Below the pieces are notes generated by a model. That model was not told the DNA's origin, did not search any database, and saw only the letters and a list, made by a program, of their open reading frames with translations. Below, piece after piece: positions 46,981 through 58,220 of a stretch of 64,000 nt of DNA (positions are counted from its first letter, which is position 1; every line of letters starts with the position of its first letter). This DNA comes from Nephromyces sp. MM_2019 (lineage: Eukaryota; Apicomplexa; Aconoidasida; Nephromycida). The DNA is taken from contig JADHZB010000914.1 of NCBI GenBank assembly GCA_015657535.1, positions 5,506 to 69,505 on the forward strand. Reading direction: 5' to 3'. The translations under genes were made by a program, and so were the position numbers.

Positions 46981-49900
46981 TTATACCGGGGAATTTTGGC
47001 TCAGTCCTAACTTTGCTGAATCATTGTAATAGTCATCCCATCCTACCTTTGAAACCGGATCGGGAATCCTACTAACAGGCTCAATCAACCTCTGGGAACT
47101 ACCCTGAAACACTAGGGCTCTCACAGACTCAGCGTCTACTGTGCAGGAAGAAGCAGAAGCATGCAGCAGAGGGGAATGTTTCCTAGTGTTTGAGCAACTA
47201 AAGTAAGCCACACACACATACATGCTGAGAGGGAGCTCATCCACACGCAATTAAAAGCTAATCCACACACACGCATGCTGAGAGGGAGCTAATCTACACA
47301 CACACTAAAGCCAAACTCATCTGTGGCTGAAAACTCGACGTGAAAAACAGGGTTTAAAACAGCGAGAAAAACCAGCATCATTAATATTTATAACTACAAG
47401 ATCATCACACTAAACTTATAGCAAATATGACTTCAATAGGGCATTTTCTAGGCATTTTATATATATCCTTTGAGCTTTATTGAGGTCTACCATCGATTGT
47501 CTTTAACTAAACCACTGCATCCATGATTTAGTACAGTGGCATAAGAATCAGCAGTACCGGAGTTTCCTTTATTCTAGGAAACTTCCCGGTATTAGCGGAA
47601 AAATGCATTAAAGCAGATACGAAGAGTTTGCAAAACAATGGCAGGTAGCACACAAGATTGATTGAATATTACAGCTGAGAAGCGAATATATATCCACTAG
47701 AAAAATTAGGGGATTTGTGCGTTTCTTTGAAGATTTATCAGTGAAACTTCATACGTGTTTGTGTGTCCGTCAAATACGCACATAATTAGCAACATTAAGC
47801 AAACACTACACCTCAACCGTCAAAACAAAGAATATCAAACAAGATATAAAGACAATTCCTCCAAAAAGCAAAGCACAGCACAAAAACAAACCAGCACACA
47901 CACACGTCAGAAACAACTACACAGCACCTCCTAATCACATAGGAACAACTCTTGGGTTTTATTGCATAAAAACCAGAAAAAATCAACATGTTTTAAGATG
48001 TAGTATCTACTAAATTATAATAGCTAGCAAATTTGCATCATACTACCACGAAATATATAATGCGAATATTTCTACTATCAAAAGGCAATAAAGAAGATTA
48101 TCGTCAATTTCTAAATGAATTGAAACCTCCAGATACCTTTCTTAACAGGCCTTCGCCGCTCAATGGGACCATATTCCGAGAGAGCAGGTGATGCTGTAGT
48201 CCCGACAGGCGCTTTCTTCAGCTGCAACTGCCCCTTCCAGGGGAATGGAACTGCATCGGCAATTTGAACTAAAAAGAAGCGCACACACAGAGAACTACGC
48301 ACACTGTACGTACACAAGAATACACCCAAAAAAACACACATCTACGTACTACCAGCAAAAAAAAATCCTTTAGCACATGTTTTTGCACACATCACGCCAA
48401 TACTTGCGAATCTGAGCTTGTGTGTGCAAATTTAGAAAAGAAACCGCCCTACACCATATATCGGCAAAAAAAAATTTGAGCCATCCACTACTTATTTGCA
48501 GAAAGATTGCTCTAAGAAACCAAAAAAAGTAAAAGAATAAAATTTCATACAAATTCGCGGAAATATTAAAAAAAACAAGTAGTGGAGCTCAGCAACAAAA
48601 GGTGAAAAAGCGATTTCATCAAAAAATCGGGATGAAAAGGAGGCTTACAAGGATAAGGCGCATTGAAGTATACCGGATAGCAAGTTGAAGACACAGATAA
48701 ACGTCCAGTCTTGACTGAGCTAGGAACAGGGGCTTTCTTGGTAGCTTGAGACACCCATTCATTGTTACGAACCTAGAGAAAGACAGAGAGTTCTAAACGA
48801 TGATGAAGCAGCAGAGTAGATTGTAATTGAAGCGTTTATTGTGTTCCTCTCAAATGAGGAAGAAGTAAAATGAAGATAATCAGCATATTCTTATTCGCTC
48901 TTTAAATTCTGACTAAGGAAACGGAGAATGAAAGCTCAAATGCATGAAGATTGAACAAAAATAAAGGGCAAAATCTTTGTGATCGAGCAAACTCGAATAT
49001 GAGCCCGAGTATCGAGAGTGAGAAGAGAAAGTTAGCCATTTTCATGATACTTTGTTGTAATATAGTGCGAAACTTAAACAATCATACTCCATCACTAAAA
49101 AGACAAGTATATTCTGCTAGAGTTACTGTTTCAGGGAGAATGCGAGTATCTTCAACCAAAAAAAAGACGATAAAAAAAAATTCGGATGCAAAATATGGGG
49201 AGTTAAGTGGATTTGAAGAATGATGACGAGAAAGGATGTGTGCGAGGAGAAATGATGTGTGTATCAAGCAAATTATGTGTGTGGAGCAACATGGTGTGTG
49301 CGAAAACAAAATTTTTAAGAAACAAAACTTGCCTGCTTCAACGTCACACGACTTTTTGGATCGATAATAAGCATTGATTTCAAGAGTGTGTAGACATCGC
49401 TGGAAATATGCTTCAGTCTCCCCGGGGGAAAGACGAGTGGCATGTTAATAATCTGATTGTAGGCATCCATGGTACCCTTGCTCTCGTTGTTCCACGGAAG
49501 GCATCCAAACAACATCGCATAGAGAACCACTCCCAAACTCCAAACATCTACACCATTTGTGGGGAAAAATAGAATATTTTAGGGAGGAAAGCAAAGAAAA
49601 GTTTAATTGCACACACAGGGAGAAAAAACTAACACCGCACCAAAACTATCGGCTCAAAAGAGGTGTGTGTGTGTGAGAAAGGAGATCCTCTCTAAATAGG
49701 TGTGTGTGTGAGAAAGGAGATCCTCTCTAAATAGGTGTGTGTGTGAGAAAGGAGATCCTCTCTAAATAGGTGTGTGTGTGAGAAAGGAGATCCTCTCTAA
49801 ATAGGTGTGTGTGTGAGAAAGGAGATCCTCTCTAAATAGGTGTGTGTGTGAGAAAGGAGATCCTCTCTAAATAGGTGTGTGTGTGAGAAAGGAGATCCTC

Positions 49901-52900
49901 TCTAAACACGGTGTGTGTTCCAGACAGAATGGAAAAAATGAAATACGAGAAATGACACATTCTTAAGCTATTAAAAAAATAACTTTTAAAAATATCTACT
50001 TCTACAATCTCTTCAGATAATTTATCTTCAGAAAAAAGCTAGTTATGAATAATAACACCTATATAAGCTTGCACGTAAAAAAAAAGGAGAATAACATAAT
50101 CTTCCTCTTCAATACAATAAACGATGAGGATCTCTGAATCTTCCTCCACAAAGCAAACACAAGAAGAAGCACTGAATCTTTTGGAAAACGATTCTAGATG
50201 AACAGCATTGCAGCATATCCAAATAAAAAGGCAATATATTCTAAAAAAATCAAGCAATTCGGCTTTCACATGGTAGTTGAATATGCACAATAATTGGCTT
50301 CAAATCAATACTTTTAAACCCCTGTTGAAGAACAAGAATAAAACATACGCACTTTCCTACGCCTTCATATCAAAACATCCAAATGCGTCAGATATGTGTA
50401 CGCAAAACAGGCAGAAAAGCTAACAAAAGGATGAAAATAAAAGAAATAGCTGCTCTGAATGCTACTTTTTAGAGAAAAGCTTCTTAGCGTATAGTTTAAG
50501 AAAATTAGATGCAATCGAGGGCAGTAAAATGCAATGAAGAGCAAAGCGGAGAATGAACTACATCACAACACTCACTGGATAACACAAAACACACACAGCA
50601 TAACACACTGCATAACACACAAAACAAGCTCAATTATAGCACAAAATGCTGAATTCCTCCCTTTACAAGAATACTCACCAACTGGCTCCGCTTCATAGCC
50701 TTCCGACTTGCTAGCTTTGAGTACCTCCGGAGCTGCATAACTAAGAGTTCCAACTGTATCATGCAATAGCCTTCCTCTCCGAAAGAACGTCGCAGCCCCA
50801 AAATCTGCAAGAGAAGCAAAAGCGTCAAAATCAAATACTAAATACCAAGAGAATCACTCTATTCTCTCCAAATTACTCCTAAAGCTTGTGACACACACAC
50901 ATGTCACTTCATCTCTTTGCTTAGTTTGCATAAAATATCTTGGGTATCTACGGCATACAATCTCCGGTTCCTGCAGTTCCAACTTTATCTGAGATGCTTG
51001 AAGTGGCTTGTACATGGTGGTGCATACGTGTGTGCATGCGCGGTAGTCCTCGTGCGTGGTAATGCTTGTGTGTTGTATGGTGTGTGTGGTATTGCGTGTA
51101 CTATTGATCTCAGGTTTTGACTTAAAAATAGTCACACGTGTGTTTACGCGTGCTACAGTATAAAAACGACTTTACTAGGAGGAAAACAAGGGCAACGCAC
51201 ACACTAGATAAATCACTATATCCGCATCCCAGCACACAAGGTGAAAACAAGGGCAATGCAGTCGCTATGAATTAAAACTACATGGTCACCCCGTTAGAAA
51301 GGCGTGCTCGATATTCACACACCGTTTGATCCACAATGAAATGACTTCAAGTCAGAAAAAAAGCTATGCTGTTACCACTGACAAAGTATAGCACACACAA
51401 GGCATACATAATACCATCTAGACGGTATAATAACCTAGGCATACAAAAAAAAACACACAGTAAACTTTGGAAAAAAAATTGCTGATAAAAGTCAGCAAGA
51501 CTGTGTGCGTGGAAGATATTCTAGTATACTCTAAGCTCAAGAAAAAACCTAAAAAACAAACGTAAAATGCTGCAGATAATCTATGCTTTGAACATCCAGT
51601 GCCTCTAATTGACATGCTATCTTTCAAAGTCTACCAACTCAACAGGTAAAGAAAAAAAAAGCAATGAAACTCTAGCGATTTCCCTTAGATGCAACCTTCA
51701 AGAAGATTCTTCCTTCATTATCGTAAAGAAGAGGTGACGCAGTAGTTCATACCCATACCACACACACAACATAACCATCCAAAAAGCGCAGGGAAAACAA
51801 ACAAGATGCGACACACCATTCTGGCAGTTCAGTAAACACTTCATCACACGAGCACTGGCATAGCGAGCCACGTGCATCATCCAAAAATATCGGGGGAAAA
51901 GGAGGGGGGATGTTAAGGAGGGGGGGGGCGAAGAATGGTAAAAAGGAGAAGAAGCGGGAGAAGAGGAAGACGAATAAGCAGAAGAAAAAACGGAAGAAGA
52001 ATACGCAAAAGAAGAAGAAGAATAAGCAAAAGAAGAAGATGAAGAAGAATAAGCAAAAGAAGAAGAGAAAGAAGAAGAAGAAGAATAAGCAGAAAAAGAA
52101 GGAGAGGAAGAAGAGGAAGAAGAGGAAGAAGAATAAGCAAAAGAAGGAGAAGCGGAAGAAGAATAAGCAGAAAAAACATAGGAAGAGGAAGAAGAGGAAG
52201 AAGAATAAGTAGAAAAGGCAGAAGAATAAGTAGAAGAAGATGAAGAAGAATAAGCAAAAGAAGAAGAGGAAGAAGCAGAAGAGAAAAAAAAAGCAGTGGA
52301 AGAAGAAGAGGAAGAAGAGGAGGAAGAAGAAGAAGAATAAGAATAGCAACAAGAATAAGCAGAAGAAGAAAAAGAAGAAGATGAAGAAGAGGAGGAAGAA
52401 TAAGAAGAAAAAGAAGAAGACCCAAAAGAAGAAGACCCAAAAGAAAAAGACCCAAAAGAAGAGGAAGAAAAACACCCAGAAGAAGACGCAGAAAACCAAA
52501 GAGAAAATCCCTCAAATCATATACACCTAAATTCTAGTGCTTATATCAAATGATGAAATAAAAAGTTCGGTTTCTACTCTCACCTTCAAAAACCAAATAC
52601 ACCTTCTTGAAGGATACTATAATAAATCAAATCATAAAGGCTTCCCCTTCATCACCGCATACAACTACCGCATATCTAAACTTTGGAAAAAATTGCTCCC
52701 CAATTTCCCCTCAAAATAGCCACACACAGCCTGCGCTAGATCAAGGCTCTCAGCCACATCAAAAGAACAAATCCTCCCCCAAGGCAAGCAAAGCCAACTC
52801 CTGTCCCTTGCTCTTGTTTAAAGCTTTAAAAAACTTCCTCCTCACCTGCCACTTTAACTTCATATTCACTAGCAATAGGAGCCTTCGACACACGCTTAAG

Positions 52901-55900
52901 TTTCCTCTCTTCATGAGATAAACCTTTATAACTCAACAGAAGATTTTCTGGCTTCAAATCACGGTGAACGATCCCACTAGAGTGAAGGTAGTACACACCG
53001 TCAATAATCTTCTTAAAAAAACATTGAGCATTCGCCTCATCAAGATATGAATGCTGCAGAAAAAGCGAGAAAAGAGGGGGGAAAACCTAGATTAGAGGAA
53101 GAAGCGAGTAGGATGTAAAGATTAAATTAATAGGAAGTGCTTTTTATGGTGTAAGATAGGTGAAAGGTAAGGAGGAAGAGCCTGCGTATTCACTGCCATG
53201 ATTAATAAAACAGCCTAAAAAACTTCCAACACACAGTATCTACTCCCATAAAAAACCTAACTATCAGCTTCTCAAATAATGATGAAAATGAACTGCTAAA
53301 CAGAGTATCACGTGCAGTTTAAGAAGTTGAAGGGAAGGATTACCATAATAAATATACACCAGTAAGTAGGACGAGTTAACAGCACGCATAAAGATGTACA
53401 TAGACGCACACGGACGCACACAGATGCAAAAAGATGCGCACACAAAGACGCACACACACCAGTACACACAGAGACCTACCACTCTGGAGCACACTCACGT
53501 ATGCACAAGAAAATACATACAATCAACCAGACCTGACGAAGGAACGAAATAATATCTCCTCCATCACAATATTCCATAATATGAACTATCTTATCAGGGC
53601 ATTCCAAGATGCTTCTAGTTTCAACAATGTTTTCGTGCCGTACACGAGAGACTATTCGTATTTCCTCCTTTAAGCGTTGTAAAAGAGCCGGATTTGAACT
53701 GACTTGTGATTTGTCCATAATCTTCGCTGCGATGTAGTGACCTAAGTACAGCAAATGGGAATAGAGAAAATTTTCGGCAGAATAAGAGGGTGAAAACGCA
53801 CACTACAAAAGAAAACTGATTGAGATTCTTGCACACCAGAAATCGAAAAGAGTAACACACATATGGAAGGAGAAATACTACTAAAACGAGGAATTCACTT
53901 TACCAGAGAATTACCGCAAAAAAAAGGCAGCAGATTATCACAGAAGAGCAGGAAGATGGGAGAAAAGAGTAAAAGGGGCTCAATTAAAGCAGGAAAAAGC
54001 AAAAAAACATAAAATCGATCGATGTAAGTCATTGAATAAGACACAAAAAAAACCTACTATAGAAAAGCAGGAAAAACTAGAACTTTATCGTGATTTTGAG
54101 GGAAGATTACTTCAAATAACATCGCTAGAAAGCAAAAAGCAGCCAGAATATCGAGTATAGCATCTTGCACACAGGAATCTAGACAAACAAATGTAGTATC
54201 ACCCGCACACACACGATTTTCTGATAAAGATGAAACCAGCAAAAGGCCAAGAATACTTCCAGATTTCAGCGAGAATGACAGGCACAATCACCAGCAAGCA
54301 GAAAAAACCCCTTTTTTTACCACTCTTATCAAATCCAAAGTGTATTTGTCCAACTGCGCCGGTGTTTATCTGCTCTAATATGATGAACTCTTTTAGTTTA
54401 ATGAGAGGAAATTTTTCTACTCTTCTCCGAGCATAGCGCGGATAAAGATGCTCTGATATGATACGCATCTGATTGAATATCTCGTTCCCCTTTGCAATGC
54501 CAGAATCGACAATTTGGTCAACATAACCTCCCCAGCGGGGGCCAATGGGAGGCTTACCTAGAATATGGTAGCAACGAGATTGAAGCGAAATGCTCAAAAT
54601 TTCGGAACAACTATAGCCATGGAATAGAATAGCGAGAGTAAAGAGAATCAAGCAGAACTTAAACTAAAAAAAACTTACACACAAAAGCGTCGCACACCAA
54701 CACACACACAAAAAGCACCTCCACCAAATCAACATACTGGAAGAAGGCCTATACGTAGCACAAATCCCTATATAAAGATATAAAATCAAAGATATGATAA
54801 AAAGTTCAGAAATGCATAGCAAAGAATAAAAAAGAGCTAAAAACAGTGAAGTGCCAAACAGATTTCATCATCCTCCACAACTTCAACTCCTTACAAGAAC
54901 ATCAGATGCAGCGACTGCTCGGCAATAAGAAAACCATTTCACTTACTGGTGAAATTCTGAATCTTTGCGCGAGTTTCTCCATCCGCTAACTGAAAGCGGT
55001 GCAGTAACTGTAGACAGAGGAATTGTGTGTGTGTGTGAAGAAAGCAATGCCACAGAGTAGAAAACGGTGCAAGAGTATACAATCACGCTAAAGCAATACC
55101 TTCAAATTTTTTCAGCCAACTAACAATATCGTAAAACTACAGTGTAATCTATTTCGATGCCTCTTTCTGAATATCCTAAAATATCTAAGTAATAATCGGG
55201 CAGCCCCATGACTATGCAAAGTTTTCTCATGATAAATACAAGCACCCCTGAAGGGTTAAGTCACATACAGTAATTTTAAAAAAAATTTCAGGGAAACCAA
55301 GCTTCGCCTCTTCAAAACATTTGAGTAGCTCAAAATATACATCAAATCTCTCAAAACTTTCAGTCTCAGAAAACTACATAACTTAGTAATGATGCTGATT
55401 ATCTTCTTTTACCTGCCACATCGCTGTAATAGTCTCATTTCCACCTAAATCCTTCAATGTAACGCTGACAGCATCAGAAAAATTGCAGTTTTCTGATGAA
55501 CTTGCTGATGTAGTAGCATCCTGCACACTTCCTTCAATCGTGGAGTGGGGTCTAACAGTGGAAGACATGCCCCCATCGTGTGCGAAAGGAATTCTCACAT
55601 TCGCGTGATGAGCGCTTGTTCCCTTCTCTTGGGGAATACTGCGATGATGAAAGAAACAACAAGAATTAACTACGGAGAAAAGTGGAGGAAAATGTAATAA
55701 AACAGCAGCTATTAATGCGACAAATACACCAGCCTTTCAATAAAACATTCGTTCGGGGCAACAGTATAAAAAAAACTTTCAGGCTTCTTTAAACCCCTAA
55801 ATTGCGTACTAATACATTGGAGAGCCCAGGCAATCAAAATGCACCCAAAAAGAAACACAGAAATGCAACGAAAACGCAACACACAGGAACACCAAACACA

Positions 55901-56182
55901 AAATCAGAGAACTACATCAGCACAATAAGCTCAATTTTTATGCTCGAGTAAACACACGAGTTTTCTCGCATGAATCTCACACTTGCTTCAACTTTCGATA
56001 TATGACATCTTCACAAGATCTTTTCGGAGGAGGTACATCACATAATTTGCAGCGGTAGCACCAAAATCCATCTACACAGAAAAAATATTTTCACAAGAAA
56101 AAACTTACTGTACATTGATGGGACTAGTTTTCACACCAGTCGAAGAGTCCTGTAACGTCTGCGGACCTGCAAATCCCCCCAT
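46981..56182 (-). CDS. Serine/threonine protein kinase, CAMK-like, without EF-hands
   Basis: Eleven exons on the minus strand: 56182..56109, 55638..55413, 54989..54947, 54557..54321, 53741..53533, 53053..52846, 50804..50679, 49547..49333, 48772..48649, 48268..48137 and 47138..46981. All phases agree and give 583 residues. The kinase domain is complete: NTGAVG loop (179-184; the first glycine is Asn), K200 in YIAAKIM, E220, H293-R294-D295 in HRDLKPEN, D333-F-G, and APE at 357-359. [19 protein letters not shown] is typical of CAMK/SNF1-type kinases. A 20-residue insert ([18 protein letters not shown]) lies between the catalytic loop and DFG. The N-terminal 160 residues and C-terminal 130 residues show no known domain and no EF-hand, so this is not a canonical CDPK. 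Substrates are unknown. Confidence 0.92.
47139..48136 (-). other. Last intron of the kinase gene
   Basis: A 998-base intron between the last two kinase exons, with GT donor at 48136 and CACAG acceptor ending at 47139. CATGCTGAGAGGGAGCT occurs twice, at 47221..47237 and 47274..47290, close to the acceptor. The remainder is AT-rich with CA tracts. Confidence 0.7.
48773..49332 (-). other. GC-AG intron of the kinase gene
   Basis: The exon ending ...TTGAAGCAG is followed by GCAAGT, the strong consensus of the minor GC donor, and the next exon begins after CTCTAG. Joining gives RVTLKQVRNNEWV, the conserved end of kinase subdomain XI (R-x-T...H/N-x-W). No GT donor nearby restores this motif. Confidence 0.8.
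49548..50678 (-). other. Kinase intron containing a 35-bp tandem array
   Basis: A 1,131-base intron with GT donor at 50678 and GTGTAG acceptor ending at 49548. It joins in phase 1 between AEPV and DVWSLG. It holds the 35-bp array next to its acceptor and is otherwise A/T-rich without further structure. Confidence 0.75.
49665..49906. repeat. Perfect 35-bp tandem repeat, seven copies
   Basis: The marker GGAGATCCTC recurs at 49681, 49716, 49751, 49786, 49821, 49856 and 49891, exactly every 35 bases. Each unit has a GT run, then GAGAAAGGAGATCCTCTCTAAATAG-like sequence. The inner copies look identical; only the outer edges differ. It lies in a kinase intron about 120 bases from the acceptor. Confidence 0.95.
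50805..52845 (-). other. Large kinase intron with a purine tract
   Basis: A 2,041-base intron splitting the DFG codon (phase 1), donor GTGAGG at 52845 and CTTGCAG acceptor ending at 50805. It contains a TG-rich patch at about 51005-51095 and the GAA-type purine tract at 51893-52505. No second gene is visible inside. Confidence 0.75.
51893..52505. repeat. About 600-bp GAA/GGA/AATAAG purine tract
   Basis: On the plus strand, almost every base is A or G, built from GAAGAA, GAGGAA and AATAAGCA units with minor variation. The reverse strand is polypyrimidine. The long Lys/Arg-rich (plus) and Phe/Leu-rich (minus) open frames follow from composition and are not genes. Confidence 0.9.
53396..53475. 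repeat. CA-rich degenerate repeat in a kinase intron
   Basis: Short imperfect copies of GACGCACACA and AGATGC-type units on the plus strand, inside the intron between kinase exons 5 and 6 (53532..53054). Confidence 0.55.
54947..54989 (-). other. 43-base microexon of the kinase gene
   Basis: A CGCTTTCAG acceptor and GTAAGT donor enclose 43 bases coding [14 protein letters not shown]. It enters in phase 0 and leaves in phase 1, which is exactly what is needed to join its neighbours at 55413 and 54557. Without it the two flanking exons are out of frame. Confidence 0.75.
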
Positions 56183-57150
56183 TCGAAGGACAACTACAAA
56201 CCCCCAGGAAGCTAAGGCTTCGGCTAGGAAACACTACACTCACACCTATGTAATTATCCGTATATCACCTTAGCATCTAAAATCACATACAGAAATAATA
56301 CACAAAATTCAGTAGAATTCACATCGCCTAAAGATGGCCGAAAAAGCGGTTATCAAACAGGCTCTAAAAAAACCGGTGTGCAACGAGCAAATCAACTCTT
56401 TTAGACCGATCGACACTTAAAGAAACAAAATAACCCATGAAATGACACTGTGAAAATAAGATACTCCACACGCTAAAAACTCGGAAAGCTCAGGAACACC
56501 ATCTGCCACATCTCTACAATAAAATCATCAAATTGGGCCCAAAAGGATTTGCAGAACTATTTATAATATACACCCAACCCACACACCCCTGATTCACGCT
56601 TATACTTCAGTTCATACCACAGTTATAAAATATGCACCTTTATAAGGTTCACACTTGGAGAAAGCGTCGTGCACCTTAGGGTATCAGAGAAGCAGAGACA
56701 CCTAGATGATACTTGCATTAAGATCGTGCATACAACAGAATAGCGCAGGGACATAAGCTCCTTGCGCAGATTCAAAAGGAGTTCAAATACTGTACAATTA
56801 CACGTCCGAGAACGAATGAGCAACTCGCTTGTTTACTAACACTGTTATTCAAGACAGCCCCACGCCGCAAAATGCAAGAGTGGTCAGCGCACTCCTTCCG
56901 CAAGCTCAAAGGAGCAGAGGCAGGTGCCAAATAAGCACGATTACACACACTTTTTACCAACATCCGTTTAGTCAAACATTACGAAAGGTAAAATAGAGGA
57001 TCATTTCTACATACTGGAAGCTAAAAAATTAAATGCAGGTAACAGTACGGAAATGTAACAATAGCCACGCCAAAACGCCCGCATTCGCGAATGTATATAA
57101 AATGTGATTTAGTAATTATTCCTAATGCGCGACGGGTGGTGTTATCAGAG
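56183..57150. other. Upstream region of the kinase gene
   Basis: This should contain the kinase promoter and 5' UTR (minus strand). Open frames are short (66-67 codons at 56.6-57.0 kb) and unrecognised. No TATA-like element can be assigned. Confidence 0.4.
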
Positions 57151-58220
57151 GTGGCTACGATCAGCTATATTGAGTGTGTGTACACTCTCAAATAGCGATG
57201 ATGCATCAGGCAGAAATGGGCCAAATTAGAGATTCTGTACGTCGTTCTGTTTGATGGATATATCAACCTCAAGATGTAAGGGAACCGTTGAGGGGACCGT
57301 TGGAACAGCAAAGGAGAAAGCAGTATAGGCTCATGGTAAGGAATTTGCCTGCCCGTCATCCACGTATGAAGGTTTTCAGAGGCGTCCAGCAGTTGAATGG
57401 GGCCTTGACCTTTGCGGTAATCATAGCCATGTGCTGCTGCTCGAAATCATCGGGGGCGAGTTTTCGAGTACAGTCGCAATGTTTATTACATGCACGGCAT
57501 TAATAATATAAGGGGCAGCAACTTGCTCCAAGTTTGCGACTGCCTTTCGTGTGTAACCCGTACCTTAATGTTATCTGGCGCGAAGTCTCTCCACACATGA
57601 TAATCAGTGATGCGTTGTTCAAGACAGAGTACGATGATTAGGGCAACGAGACCTTCCGGGGTCTGCGGCAAGTCCTTGAATGTGCTACTTGATCCGAGCA
57701 CCATAGGTTGCGCGTGTTCGAAAAAAGAGAGTTCACAGTTAGCACAACAAGTGAGGGAGTAGTCTATCAATGGATTGAGGCTTTGAAGGTAGCGTTAAGT
57801 CATCTATTAGAGCAGCTGCGGTGGCTACAGCGATAAAAAAGCACCATGAATATGTACTTCACATAGTGTATCAAAGGCGGCGGGCTATCCCGGAGGTTCA
57901 CCATTGACATGGGCGCACAGTTTTTTCGGAGGATTTGTCATGGGTGCGCACCTGCCATCGAGAAGCGGGAAGCGCGTATATGTATCGAATGGTCATCTGT
58001 GGGGGCGCGACGGAGGTTTTCCAACACCGTAAGGTGCATAAGCCTTCGCGCTGATGAACTTATTCTGCAGCCCATGGAGGTGCATCGTTGGCAGATAATA
58101 ATGACGAGAGAACGAGTTGTAAAGCTAATCAACGGGTTGGCGGTGACCGAGTCACAGCGGAGTGCAGCTGCCTCGATTCCAGAGGACCGTATATATTACT
58201 CTGCCTCAAGTGGCTGAGTG
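57151..58220. other. GC-richer patch with overlapping open frames, unrecognised
   Basis: The patch differs from its AT-rich surroundings. It holds a 102-codon plus-strand frame (57909..58217), a 94-codon minus-strand frame (57486..57770), and a minus-strand segment at about 57370-57490 coding a Cys-containing peptide (RACNKHCDCTRKLAPDDFEQ). Frames are broken relative to each other. It could be a decayed mobile element or captured gene. No terminal repeats were seen. Confidence 0.3.

Noticed and set aside
51747..52530. Phe/Leu-rich (minus, 250 and 200 codons) and Lys-rich (plus, about 100 codons) frames
   Set aside because: Composition artefacts of the purine tract inside a kinase intron; no domain and no plausible protein.
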